Assembly (NCBI GenBank): GCA_028283625.1
Contig: JAPWKG010000027.1
Location: 124,001 to 188,000 of the forward strand
From: Acidobacteriaceae bacterium
Lineage (GTDB): Bacteria > Acidobacteriota > Terriglobia > Terriglobales > Acidobacteriaceae
Reading direction: 5' to 3'
Length of the DNA: 64,000 bases
Shown here piece after piece: positions 18,833 to 27,753 of the stretch (positions within the stretch are counted from its first letter, which is position 1; each line of letters starts with the position of its first letter). The notes below the pieces were generated by a model. That model did not search any database. It was not told where the DNA came from and saw nothing but the letters and a program-made list of their open reading frames with translations. Position numbers and translations under genes: made by a program.

Positions 18833-20169
18833 TGAGTGCTGTTACGGATGTGATGGTGATCGGTGCAGGGCCTGCGGGGCTTGCAGCAGCGGTAGCGCTG
18901 AGCGCGGCAGGCGCAAAGACGCAGCTACTGGAGCGCAAGCCGTATGTAGGTGGTCGGGCCTATTCCTATCCTCATCCAGCATTAGGGGAAGTAATCGATT
19001 CGCAACACGTACTGCTTGGCTGTTGCACAAACTTGCTGGATCTTTGCCGGCTAAGTGGAGCGGACAACTACCTGCGTTGGTATGAGGAGATTCCTTTTCT
19101 CGAGCCAGGAGGACGAGTGACCAGGCTTCGCGGTGGAACATCTCCCATGGCCTCGCTCGGGTTTTTACGTGCTCCGATGCTGGAGTTTTCAGACAAGCTT
19201 GCAATCGTGCGTGGTTTGACGGAGTTTCTAAACGGAAAGCCGCAAAGCGACGATGTGAGCTTTGCTTCCTGGCTCAAGCGAACGAAGCAGACTGAGCGAG
19301 CGATAAAGCATTTTTGGGAACCAATTCTTATCGCAACGTTGAACGATACGTTCGAGCGCTGTTCCATGCGTTACGCCGGTAAGGTATTTCACGAAGCCTT
19401 TGTGCGCTCTGCGGAGGGGGGCCGTATGGCAGTTCCAACGGAGCCTCTCAGTAATTTCTTCGGGCGCATCGCATCGCTTGCGGAGCAGCAGGGAACCGAT
19501 CTGCAGTTACGTGCCAGCGTTGAGCGCCTGGAGCGTGTTGACGGCCTCTGGCAGGCTTCGCTCTCGGATGGAACCCATCGCGTGGCTGAGCGTGTCGTGC
19601 TGGCTCTTCCGTTTGAGCAGGCAGCCAAGCTGGTTCCCCTGCGTGGGGTAGAGCACTTCGTTCATGCGCCGATTACCACCATCCATCTCTGGTTTGATCG
19701 GAATGTGAGCGAGTATGACCAATGCGCTCTGCTCGATACACGCATTCAATGGCTTTTCGATAAATCGAGGATTCGCGGTCTCGAGCAGCAGGGAAGCTAC
19801 ATCGAGCTGGTCATCTCGGCGTCGTTTCAGGAGCTTGAAATGGGGCGTGAAGAGATTTTGAACTCCGCGATTACTGAGCTGCGAAGCTTTCTGCCGAAGA
19901 TGAATCAGGCAAAGATCGTAAAGTCGGGCATCCTGAAAGAAGCGCGCGCGACGTTCTCCGTTGTTCCGGGGCTGGATGCTTACAGGCCGCAGCAGGAGTC
20001 TGGAGCTGGGCTCTATCTGGCCGGGGACTGGACCGATACGGGATGGCCCAGCACGATGGAAGGTGGCGTTCGAAGTGGCAGGCTTGCCGCTGGCGCCATT
20101 CTTGGGCGCTCCTGTATGGCAGCAGAACTGCCCGCTGAGGGAATCGTTCGTCTCTTAGAGAGACAGTAG
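18832..20169 (+). CDS. hpnE: Hydroxysqualene dehydroxylase HpnE
   Basis: A 445-residue FAD-dependent amine-oxidase-like enzyme that converts hydroxysqualene to squalene. The FAD-binding motif is VIGAGPAGLAAAVAL, followed by the G-G-R-A-Y-S-Y loop and I-D-S-Q-H-V-L-L-G-C-C segment characteristic of HpnE; the C-terminal FAD motif is GLYLAGDWTDTGWPSTMEG. Last gene of the operon. Squalene-hopene cyclase is not in the window. Its 3' end overlaps the convergent EamA-like gene by 15 bases. Confidence 0.92.
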   Translation: MSAVTDVMVIGAGPAGLAAAVALSAAGAKTQLLERKPYVGGRAYSYPHPALGEVIDSQHVLLGCCTNLLDLCRLSGADNYLRWYEEIPFLEPGGRVTRLRGGTSPMASLGFLRAPMLEFSDKLAIVRGLTEFLNGKPQSDDVSFASWLKRTKQTERAIKHFWEPILIATLNDTFERCSMRYAGKVFHEAFVRSAEGGRMAVPTEPLSNFFGRIASLAEQQGTDLQLRASVERLERVDGLWQASLSDGTHRVAERVVLALPFEQAAKLVPLRGVEHFVHAPITTIHLWFDRNVSEYDQCALLDTRIQWLFDKSRIRGLEQQGSYIELVISASFQELEMGREEILNSAITELRSFLPKMNQAKIVKSGILKEARATFSVVPGLDAYRPQQESGAGLYLAGDWTDTGWPSTMEGGVRSGRLAAGAILGRSCMAAELPAEGIVRLLERQ

Positions 20170-20568
20170 AACAACCCCAGCGGCAACGCAGATTACAGCC
20201 ACCCAGCGCCGACGGTCGACGTTCTCTTTTAGAAAGAGTTTGGCCGCAATCGCATTTCCGATATAGGTCAGTGATGCCGTGGCGGGTGCCGCGAGAGAAA
20301 GTGCCACAACACTCAGCGTATAAAGCAGCGCAAAGAAGTTCAGGGCCATACAAAGCGCTCCGATCACAAACATCGGACTAGAAAGAACAGCTTTGATGGC
20401 CCCGGATAAACCGCTTACGGCTCGGATCTCATCCAGATCCCCCAGCTTACGCATGGCTGCTGCAATCAGGCATTCACCAGAGATTGCGAGTACTGCCACA
20501 CCAAGAATGCAGAGCCAATCACGTAGCCAGATGGGGTATTGCGGGTTCGTTGGAGTTCTCCAAAGCAA
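20155..20568 (-). CDS. Small EamA/SMR-type membrane protein (DMT superfamily)
   Basis: 137 residues with four predicted membrane helices and the half-EamA pattern found in small drug/metabolite transporters and ArnE-like flippase subunits: a P-A-T-A-S-L-T-Y-I-G-N-A-I-A-A-K-L-F-L-K-E loop, a charged R-R-R-W turn and a final helix. It lies 26 bases after the RND outer-membrane gene on the same strand, so it may be the fourth gene of that operon. Substrate unknown. Confidence 0.75.
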   Translation of the reverse strand: MLWRTPTNPQYPIWLRDWLCILGVAVLAISGECLIAAAMRKLGDLDEIRAVSGLSGAIKAVLSSPMFVIGALCMALNFFALLYTLSVVALSLAAPATASLTYIGNAIAAKLFLKENVDRRRWVAVICVAAGVVLLSL

Positions 20569-20594
20569 ACGTGCTCTCTATTAGGCTACCTCAA

Positions 20595-22181
20595 TTAGAG
20601 GTGCGGAACAGAGCTCGCGTTCCATCCACCACCGAGAGCCTTGATGAGCAACACGGAGGCTTCGAGACGACGCTGCTGAATGAGCAGATCGTTTCGCTCG
20701 TTATAGAGTGCATTGGTTTGCCACGTGATGACCTGAAGGTAGTTGTCTACACCACCTTCATAGCGATCGTTGAATAGCTGGAGCGAGTGTTCTGCGGCTG
20801 CTGTTGCGGAGTGCTGCTGGTCGGCTTCGCTTTCGAGAATCCGTAGGGCTGCCAGATTATCTTCAACCTGCTGGAAGGCGGTAAGAGCCGTCTGCCGGTA
20901 GGTTGCAACCGTTTGATCGTACTGCGCGATCGACAGCTGTTTGACTGAGCGGCGACGACCGTAATCGAAGATCGTTTCGCTCATTTGTGGGCCTACAGCG
21001 AAAAAGCGGCTTGGCCAGTTGAACCAATTCAGCAACGAGGTACCGGTGAACCCACCTGAGGCCGAGATGGAGAAGGTGGGATAGTACGCTGCCTGAGCGA
21101 TACCGATTGCTTCATTCGCAGCTGCCATACGGCGCTCCGAAGAGGCGATATCCGGACGGCGCTCCAAAAGAACAGAAGGCATCGCACCAGGAACCTCCGG
21201 AAGCAGGGGACCGATTGCCGCAGCGGTATTCTTCGAAGACGGACTCGGGACGAGCGGAGCATCCTTGATCTGACGCGACTCCGGACCCGATTCAGCTACG
21301 TTCTGGATTGGAGATGCTGCTACAAGCGGAGCGATTGAAAAATCGGCAGGAGCCTTTCCAATCAATACCGCGATAGCGTGCTCAGAGTTTGTGCGATCAA
21401 TGCTGATCTCCGTGCGCTGAACACGTGCTGTTTCGAGCTGCGTCTGAGCCTGCGTGACGTCCGATTGTGGTGAGACACCACCCTCGAATCTAGCCGAGGT
21501 CAGATCGAGCGCGCGCTGGTAGGCCAGAATCGTGTCGTTGTAGAGCTGAATCTGCGCATCGTCGGAGCGAAGACGTACGTAATCGAGCGCAAGTTCTGCG
21601 TGGAGCGAAAGACGTGCGTTCTCCAGATCCGCGAAGTCGGCCTGGGCATTGTTTCTTGCCTGCGTAACACCACGCCGAACGCGTCCCCAGACATCGAGCT
21701 CATACGAAAGATCGACGGGAAGAGAGAAGTTTCCTTCCCCGTTCGTCGTAAGAGCTTTGTTGAAGTACGGCTGGTTGGAGGAGTAGCGCGTAGCGCCCAT
21801 CATGGGGGATACGCCAATGGTGGGTGCCTCGAAGCTGCGAGCGTAGCCGATCTGAGCGCGCGAAGCGCGGAAGTTGGCTTCTGCTGCTTTGAGCGTCTGA
21901 TTGGCGCTGTCGACCTGTGGCTCCAGCGTGTTAAGTTCAGGATCGGAGAATAGACTCCACCAATCCCCCTTCAGCTGAGCGTCTGCCGGTGTTGCCTGGT
22001 TCCACCCATCATGGTATGTCGACGGGGGAACCTCTTTGTAGGAGTTTGTCGGAGGCAGGATTGCCTGCGGCGTTTTGTAGTTGGGGCCCACTTTGCACCC
22101 GCTGACCGGCAGAACTACAGCTGCAGCAGCCAGCGAGAGCAAAAGGCTCCCGTGCGGAGATGTGCAGCGACGTGTGGACAC
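20595..22181 (-). CDS. RND efflux outer-membrane factor lipoprotein (NodT/OprM type)
   Basis: A 528-residue TolC-like outer-membrane channel lipoprotein. The signal peptide ends in a lipobox (LPVSGC, Cys near 29), and two repeated OEP domains follow, with GVSPMMGATRYS-like beta-barrel strands and a long coiled-coil region; the LLERRPDI motif typical of the family is present. The GTG start has a perfect AGGAGG 6 bases upstream and shares one base with the stop codon of the adaptor gene, which shows tight translational coupling. Confidence 0.92.
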   Translation of the reverse strand: MSTRRCTSPHGSLLLSLAAAAVVLPVSGCKVGPNYKTPQAILPPTNSYKEVPPSTYHDGWNQATPADAQLKGDWWSLFSDPELNTLEPQVDSANQTLKAAEANFRASRAQIGYARSFEAPTIGVSPMMGATRYSSNQPYFNKALTTNGEGNFSLPVDLSYELDVWGRVRRGVTQARNNAQADFADLENARLSLHAELALDYVRLRSDDAQIQLYNDTILAYQRALDLTSARFEGGVSPQSDVTQAQTQLETARVQRTEISIDRTNSEHAIAVLIGKAPADFSIAPLVAASPIQNVAESGPESRQIKDAPLVPSPSSKNTAAAIGPLLPEVPGAMPSVLLERRPDIASSERRMAAANEAIGIAQAAYYPTFSISASGGFTGTSLLNWFNWPSRFFAVGPQMSETIFDYGRRRSVKQLSIAQYDQTVATYRQTALTAFQQVEDNLAALRILESEADQQHSATAAAEHSLQLFNDRYEGGVDNYLQVITWQTNALYNERNDLLIQQRRLEASVLLIKALGGGWNASSVPHL

Positions 22182-23461
22182 TACTTACCTCCTTCAACAT
22201 GAACCTGCTGGCCCTCTATCAGAGAGTCCGAAGGGTTGAGGACGACCTGATCATCAGGCTCGAGTCCGCCAATAATTTCAACGGACGCTCCATAGTCGTG
22301 GCCGATCTGAATAGGCTGGAGGTGAACATGGCCGTTGCGTACAACGCCCACACGAAGACCTTCTGCGCGGAACAGGATGGTATTCGAAGGCAGAGTCATG
22401 GAGTGCGCGCTGGGCTGCAGCGGGAAGTGAACAAATGCGTACTGACCAGGCAGCAGCTTGTGGTTGGGGTTCTCCAGATCAACTTCGGTGCGAAGCGTGC
22501 GGCTTGCCGTGTCGATGGAGGTCGCGTTACGCACAATGGTTCCCTGGAACGACTCACCCGGATAGGCATCCGAGGTGACTCGAACCTGTTCGTTGTTCTT
22601 CACATCCGATGCGTAGATTTCAGGAACAGGAACAAAGATACGGAGCTTATCGATCGACGAAATGTGGAACAGCTCCGCGTGGATATTGGACGAATCGCCA
22701 GCCTGAATCAGGGAGCCGATATCGACGTTACGAGCCGTGATGACACCGGTAAAGGGAGCGTAAATCCGCTCGAATCCCTGGAGTTCCTTCAACCGGCGAA
22801 GGTTCGCTTCTGACGAGTTCAGGGCAGCCTGGCGAGCTGTGAGGTCACTGGAAGCCTGGTCGGCCTCCTGATGAGATACAGCGTTCTTGGCCAGCAAAGC
22901 CTTCCAGCGGTTGTTGGTGATCACTGCCAGCTCAGCATTGGCGCGTGCGGTGTTCACCTCAGCTTCAGCCTGCTGTACCTGCTGATCGACTTCTGGGGTT
23001 TGCACGATTGCAAGCAGCTCGCCCTTTGTCACGCGCGTGCCGATATCTGCAAACCACTTCTGCAGATAGCCGTTTGTACGCGAGTAAATCGGGGTGTCGA
23101 CATACGCTTCGGTGTTCGCGGGGAGCAGAAGCTCCTTCGCGGCTGCACCGGAGGAGCCTGTTGTGACCTGAACCGTTGGAACCGCTGCTGCCTGAGTCTT
23201 GTCTTCCAGGCTGCTGGAAGCATGATGGCGGCTCAGGATGCCGAAGATCACCGCAATCAGCAGAAGAACGACGAGACAGATCACCGCAAGGCGGGGGCCT
23301 GCTCCCAGCTTGGCGTTCGTATCGATTACCAAAGGCTGGTTGTGCGGATTCTGCGTTTCACTGGAAGAAGGAGAGGTCGTGCTTGTATCGTGCATGCCTT
23401 CCTTTTGCAGAAGATGATCTTCCGCAGGCTGGCCGTGATTATGGGTCGATTCGTTAGGCAT
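22181..23461 (-). CDS. RND efflux periplasmic adaptor subunit
   Basis: A membrane fusion protein of about 426 residues: a hydrophilic His/Ser-rich N-terminus (1-50), one membrane anchor (AVICLVVLLLIAVIFGIL), a lipoyl half, the alpha-hairpin (about 150-225), the second lipoyl half (FERIYAPFTGVITARNVDIG) and a beta-barrel domain. It bridges the RND pump and the outer-membrane factor. The ATG at 23461 overlaps the pump gene by 8 bases; an earlier start would overlap it further. Confidence 0.9.
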   Translation of the reverse strand: MPNESTHNHGQPAEDHLLQKEGMHDTSTTSPSSSETQNPHNQPLVIDTNAKLGAGPRLAVICLVVLLLIAVIFGILSRHHASSSLEDKTQAAAVPTVQVTTGSSGAAAKELLLPANTEAYVDTPIYSRTNGYLQKWFADIGTRVTKGELLAIVQTPEVDQQVQQAEAEVNTARANAELAVITNNRWKALLAKNAVSHQEADQASSDLTARQAALNSSEANLRRLKELQGFERIYAPFTGVITARNVDIGSLIQAGDSSNIHAELFHISSIDKLRIFVPVPEIYASDVKNNEQVRVTSDAYPGESFQGTIVRNATSIDTASRTLRTEVDLENPNHKLLPGQYAFVHFPLQPSAHSMTLPSNTILFRAEGLRVGVVRNGHVHLQPIQIGHDYGASVEIIGGLEPDDQVVLNPSDSLIEGQQVHVEGGK

Positions 23462-26400
23462 GAGCGGGCTCCGGAGAGTTGTGAGACGGATTGTCAGCTT
23501 TCTTCTTATCGCCACTGTGTAGCAGGGCGAACACGCAGGGAACGAAAACGAGAGTCGCTACCGTTGCGCAAAGAAGGCCACCGATAACGGCACGGCCGAG
23601 CGGGGCGTTCTGTTCGCCGCCGTCACCCAGGCCAAGAGCCATCGGCACCATACCGATGACCATGGCGAGAGCAGTCATACAGACCGGGCGGAAACGGGTA
23701 GCTCCAGCTTCGATTGCAGCCAGGATGGCATTGGAGTGTTCCGCAAAACGAATCTTGGCAAAGGAGACAACAAGAATCGAGTTTGAGGTCGCCACACCCA
23801 TACACATAATTGCGCCCATCAGTGCAGGTACGCAAAGAGTGGTATGCGTGAGGAATAGGAACAACACAATGCCAGCCAACGCCGCAGGCAACGCCGTGAT
23901 GATGATGAACGGATCAAGCCAGCTTTGGAAGTTGACTACGATAAGCGCGTAGACGAGCACGATGGAGAAGAGAAGACCTCCCAAAAGTGCCGTATACGAG
24001 GAACGCATCGTGTCCACCTGACCGCGCATGGAGAGGAAGGTGCCGCGAGGCAAGGTCTTCTTCTGCTCATTGATGACCTTTTCAACCTTCGTAGCTACAG
24101 AACCGAGATCGCTATCCTGAACGCTGCCATAGATGTCCAGCACGCGTCGGATGTTGTAGTGCGATACGATCTGCATTTCTTTCCCACGCTCAATCGTGGC
24201 CAAATCACCGAGAACTTCAGGCGTGGAGCGTGGAGCTGCAGTCGATGAATTGATCGGGATATTTTGAAGATCCTGAATCGAGTTCATACGATACTGCGGC
24301 GTCTGCGCCACAAGGTTATAGTCCACGCCGTTTTTCCAGTTCAGGAAGAACATCGGTGTGATCTGGAACGAGCCTGAGAGCGAGTTCAGCATGCTCTGGG
24401 CCACATCATGCGTTGTGTAACCGCCCTGTTCCGCCTTGGTGCGCTCAACTGAGACGTTCATGGTCGGATAGTCTTGCGGCTGCTGAGTACGGATATCCGT
24501 GAGCCCCGGCACCTGACGCAACTTCGTCAACATCTGGTTTGCAATCACCTGCGCGCTATCCAGATGATCCGACTGGATCTGGATGTCGATCGGTGCTGGC
24601 AATCCGAAGTTCAGAATTTGTGTCGTGATATCAGCAGGAAGCAGGTAGAAGACGACTCCCGGAAACCGCTTCGGAAGCTCTGCGCGCAGCGTACGGATAT
24701 AGTTGGCCGTCGGCTTATGATCTTCGTTCAGCTCGACCATGATGTCGCCATCGCCAGCACCGTTGGTGCCGTCGGTTGCGTGCATCGTGTTCATGGCGGA
24801 GTAGGGAAGGCCAATGTTGTCGAGGATGTTGTTCAGTTCATCCGCAGGGATTGTCTTGCGAATCTGCTGTTCGATCAGGTCCGTTGTGCGAGCCGTCTCT
24901 TCAATACGTGTACCCGTCGGCATGCGCACATGGAGAATGAACTCTCCCGAGTCCGAAGCAGGGAAGAAGTCCTGACCAAGGAAAGGCACAAGCAGCCCTG
25001 CGCAGATGCAACCGCAAAGGAAGATAGGAATAAAGATGCGGCGGCTAAGCACGAGGCTGGTCAACAGCTTCTCGTAGGAGGCGCGTACGCGTTCGAACCC
25101 ACGCTCAAATGCGCGCTGGAAGTTGACCAGTGGATTACGGGAGGGAGCGGTGTTCTTGTGGCGTAGCAGGTAGAGCGCAAGCGTGGGCACCAGCGTACGG
25201 GAGAGCAGGTACGACGCAAGCATGGCGAACACAACCGCTTCTGCCAACGGCACAAACAGGTAGTGCGCTACGCCGTTGAGGAAGAACATGGGAAGGAACA
25301 CAATGCAGATGCAGAGCGTCGAAACTAGTGCCGGGACCGAGATCTGCGCGGCACCATCGAGGATCGCGTCGTAAAGAGGGTAGCCCTCCTCGAGGAAGCG
25401 TTCGATGTTTTCCAGGGTCACGGTCGCATCGTCAACGAGGATACCGACAGCCAGCGCCAGGCCGCCGAGTGTCATCGTGTTGATTGTTTCGCCGATCGCA
25501 CCGAGGATGATTACCGAAGTCAGAATCGACAGCGGGATAGAAACCGCGATGATCAACGTCGAGCGCCATGATCCAAGGAACAGCAGAATCATGAGACCAG
25601 TAAGGCCGGCAGCGATCACCGCTTCACGAATAACGCCGGTAACGGCTGCGCGTACGAATACGGATTGGTCGCCGAGCGGGGTCAGGTCTAGATCAGGCGG
25701 TGCGATCTGGCGAACGCGCTGCAGCATCGTACGGATGCCGGAAACCACGTCCAAAGTCGATGCGGTACCGGACTTCAGAACGGTGATCAGTACACCGCGC
25801 CGTCCATCCTGCCGAACGATGTTGGTCTGGAAGGCTGCGCCGTTCGAGACCGTAGCCACGTCTCGGATGTATACCATCACACCGTTGACCTGCTTGATCG
25901 GAAGCATGTCAAGATCTTCGATCTTATGAGGAGCGGCATTGGAGCGGACATCGTATTCGGAGATGCCGATCTTCGCCGTACCCGCAGGCATGACCACGTT
26001 CTGGGCCTGCAGAGCAGCAAGAACATCTCCCGGAGAGACGCCCTTTGACTGCATCTTGGCCTGATCCATGCTGATCGTGACCTGTGGCTGTTTACCGCCA
26101 TAGGGGAGCGGCAATACCGCACCGGGCACGGTAACCAGCTGCGGACGAACGGTGTTCGTCGCAAGATCGGCTAGCTTCTGTTCATCGAGCCCGCGGCCCG
26201 AGACGCCAATTTGGAGAATAGGGACGCTGGACGCCGAAAAGTTGATGATTTCCGGCGGCAGAATGCCTGGAGGAAGCTGGCGAAGAAGGTACTGCGATGC
26301 CGCGGTGATCTGAGCATTAGCCGTATCCAGGGATGCGCCGGGCTGTAAAAAGACCTTGACCACTGCGAATCCGTTGTAGCTGGTGGATTCTGTGTGCTGG

Positions 26401-26633
26401 ATGTTGTCCACCAGCGTCGTCAATGCCTTTTCGTACGGTGTTGTAAGTCGACCTTCAACTTCTTCGGCGTTCAGTCCTGTGTACGTCCACGCGGCGGCCA
26501 CAACCGGAATATTGATATTCGGGAAGATGTCCGTCGGGGTACGCAGGATCATGACCGGCGCCAGGATAAGAATCAGCAGCGCCAGGACGATGAAGGTGTA
26601 GGGTCGATTCAGTGCAACTTTTACGATCCACAT
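23454..26633 (-). CDS. RND efflux transporter permease (AcrB/MexF type)
   Basis: A 1059-residue inner-membrane proton antiporter with 12 predicted helices and two large periplasmic loops. The N-terminus has R-P-Y-T-F-I-V-L-A and PTDIFPNINIPVV; helix 4 contains GGLALAVGILVDDATVTLENIERFLEEG with the proton-relay aspartates, and a lysine lies in the corresponding helix 10 region. Its sequence is closer to hydrophobe/amphiphile or multidrug RND pumps than to heavy-metal pumps. It is the first gene of the pump-adaptor-channel operon and is divergent from the LysR gene. Confidence 0.92.
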   Translation of the reverse strand: MWIVKVALNRPYTFIVLALLILILAPVMILRTPTDIFPNINIPVVAAAWTYTGLNAEEVEGRLTTPYEKALTTLVDNIQHTESTSYNGFAVVKVFLQPGASLDTANAQITAASQYLLRQLPPGILPPEIINFSASSVPILQIGVSGRGLDEQKLADLATNTVRPQLVTVPGAVLPLPYGGKQPQVTISMDQAKMQSKGVSPGDVLAALQAQNVVMPAGTAKIGISEYDVRSNAAPHKIEDLDMLPIKQVNGVMVYIRDVATVSNGAAFQTNIVRQDGRRGVLITVLKSGTASTLDVVSGIRTMLQRVRQIAPPDLDLTPLGDQSVFVRAAVTGVIREAVIAAGLTGLMILLFLGSWRSTLIIAVSIPLSILTSVIILGAIGETINTMTLGGLALAVGILVDDATVTLENIERFLEEGYPLYDAILDGAAQISVPALVSTLCICIVFLPMFFLNGVAHYLFVPLAEAVVFAMLASYLLSRTLVPTLALYLLRHKNTAPSRNPLVNFQRAFERGFERVRASYEKLLTSLVLSRRIFIPIFLCGCICAGLLVPFLGQDFFPASDSGEFILHVRMPTGTRIEETARTTDLIEQQIRKTIPADELNNILDNIGLPYSAMNTMHATDGTNGAGDGDIMVELNEDHKPTANYIRTLRAELPKRFPGVVFYLLPADITTQILNFGLPAPIDIQIQSDHLDSAQVIANQMLTKLRQVPGLTDIRTQQPQDYPTMNVSVERTKAEQGGYTTHDVAQSMLNSLSGSFQITPMFFLNWKNGVDYNLVAQTPQYRMNSIQDLQNIPINSSTAAPRSTPEVLGDLATIERGKEMQIVSHYNIRRVLDIYGSVQDSDLGSVATKVEKVINEQKKTLPRGTFLSMRGQVDTMRSSYTALLGGLLFSIVLVYALIVVNFQSWLDPFIIITALPAALAGIVLFLFLTHTTLCVPALMGAIMCMGVATSNSILVVSFAKIRFAEHSNAILAAIEAGATRFRPVCMTALAMVIGMVPMALGLGDGGEQNAPLGRAVIGGLLCATVATLVFVPCVFALLHSGDKKKADNPSHNSPEPAHA

Positions 26634-26660
26634 GGAAGAAGTGCTCCTACGTGCGACACA

Positions 26661-26693
26661 CCCCGATCATATTGAAAATCAAGACTATCGGGG
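26661..26693. promoter_or_regulatory. Operator-like dyad between RND operon and LysR gene
   Basis: Perfect 7-bp arms CCCCGAT and ATCGGGG flank a central ATATTGAAAATCAAGAC, which itself contains an inverted TTG-AAAAT-CAA and fits the T-N11-A rule for LysR boxes. It ends 28 bases upstream of the pump start codon, where it would overlap the promoter. The likely ligand is the divergent LysR protein. Confidence 0.6.
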
Positions 26694-26798
26694 ATCCGCT
26701 TGTTGTATTAGACCCAAACTCCTGAACTCTGGTGCGCAGTTTCTTCCGGATTAACGCATCGGAAAAACAGATTGAACGGGGGCGTACTATCGTGTGGT

Positions 26799-27707
26799 AT
26801 GGAACTACGGCATCTCCAATACTTTGTCTCCGTCGCTGCTACCGGTGGGTTTGGCAGAGCTGCGCGTGCGCTCCACGTCTCCCAGTCGGCTATTAGTGAG
26901 CAGGTTCGCGATTTAGAGCAGGAAATCGGAGTAGAACTCTTCGATCGGAGCCAGCGGCAAATACGATTGACGGCAGAGGGAGAGCTTTTCCTGGAAGGGG
27001 CAAAAGCAACACTCGCTACCGCTGACCAAGCAGTCCAAACTGTCCAGCGGGCGAAAAATGGCGAAGAAGGTAAGCTTACGATCGGTTTCTTCGTTGGAGG
27101 CAATGGACGATATTTCCCGCGGCTCATCCGGGCGTTCAGAAGGCAGTTTCCTCGCATTAAGCTTTCTTTGGTAGAGATGGTCCCGTCGCAACAATGGGTT
27201 GCACTCGCCAATGGCACTCTTGATATTGGGTTTACACGACCTAATCTGGGAAGCTCGAGCGAGGGTGTTCGTACCGAGCGCTTTTATACCGAGCGACTCT
27301 ACGCCGTGCTGCCGAGCGATCATCGCCTGTCTCGCCGGAAAGAGCTTTCTTTGCGAGAACTGGAAGAGGAACGGTTTGTGATGAGTGAGAGAGCGACTTC
27401 GCCCGCCGTGTTTGACCGAATCCTCACGCTTTGCGGAGAAGCCGGGTTTGCTCCCAATATTGTGAGTACGGCAACGGTCTCCAGCGGTGTGATCGCTCTT
27501 GTGGAGGCGGGAGACGGCATCGCGATCGTGCCGGAAGGATCGCGCTTTCTCGGCCCCGGTGATGTTCATTTTGTCCCGCTGCAAGGGGCCGCCACGACCG
27601 TCGATCTGGTCATCGCCTGGCCTTCGCTGCGTATTTCGGGCGCCCACCGCTCTTTTTTGACGCTTGCGCGGAAGTTCCGGGCGGACAATATCGTCAATTC
27701 GGCCTAA
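26799..27707 (+). CDS. LysR family transcriptional regulator
   Basis: About 302 residues. N-terminal winged helix-turn-helix (residues 1-60; ELRHLQYFVSVAATGGFGRA, then a recognition helix with SQSAISEQVRDLE), a linker helix, and a periplasmic-binding-protein-like effector domain (about 90-290). The ATG is chosen because the family conserves M-E-L-R-H-L near the N-terminus; a TTG nine codons earlier is unlikely. Divergent from the RND efflux operon with a dyad in between, so it is the probable activator or repressor of efflux. Confidence 0.9.
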   Translation: MELRHLQYFVSVAATGGFGRAARALHVSQSAISEQVRDLEQEIGVELFDRSQRQIRLTAEGELFLEGAKATLATADQAVQTVQRAKNGEEGKLTIGFFVGGNGRYFPRLIRAFRRQFPRIKLSLVEMVPSQQWVALANGTLDIGFTRPNLGSSSEGVRTERFYTERLYAVLPSDHRLSRRKELSLRELEEERFVMSERATSPAVFDRILTLCGEAGFAPNIVSTATVSSGVIALVEAGDGIAIVPEGSRFLGPGDVHFVPLQGAATTVDLVIAWPSLRISGAHRSFLTLARKFRADNIVNSA

Positions 27708-27753
27708 AGACCTTGTTGATGCGCTATTGGCTTCCTGATGGGAGAATAGAGCT

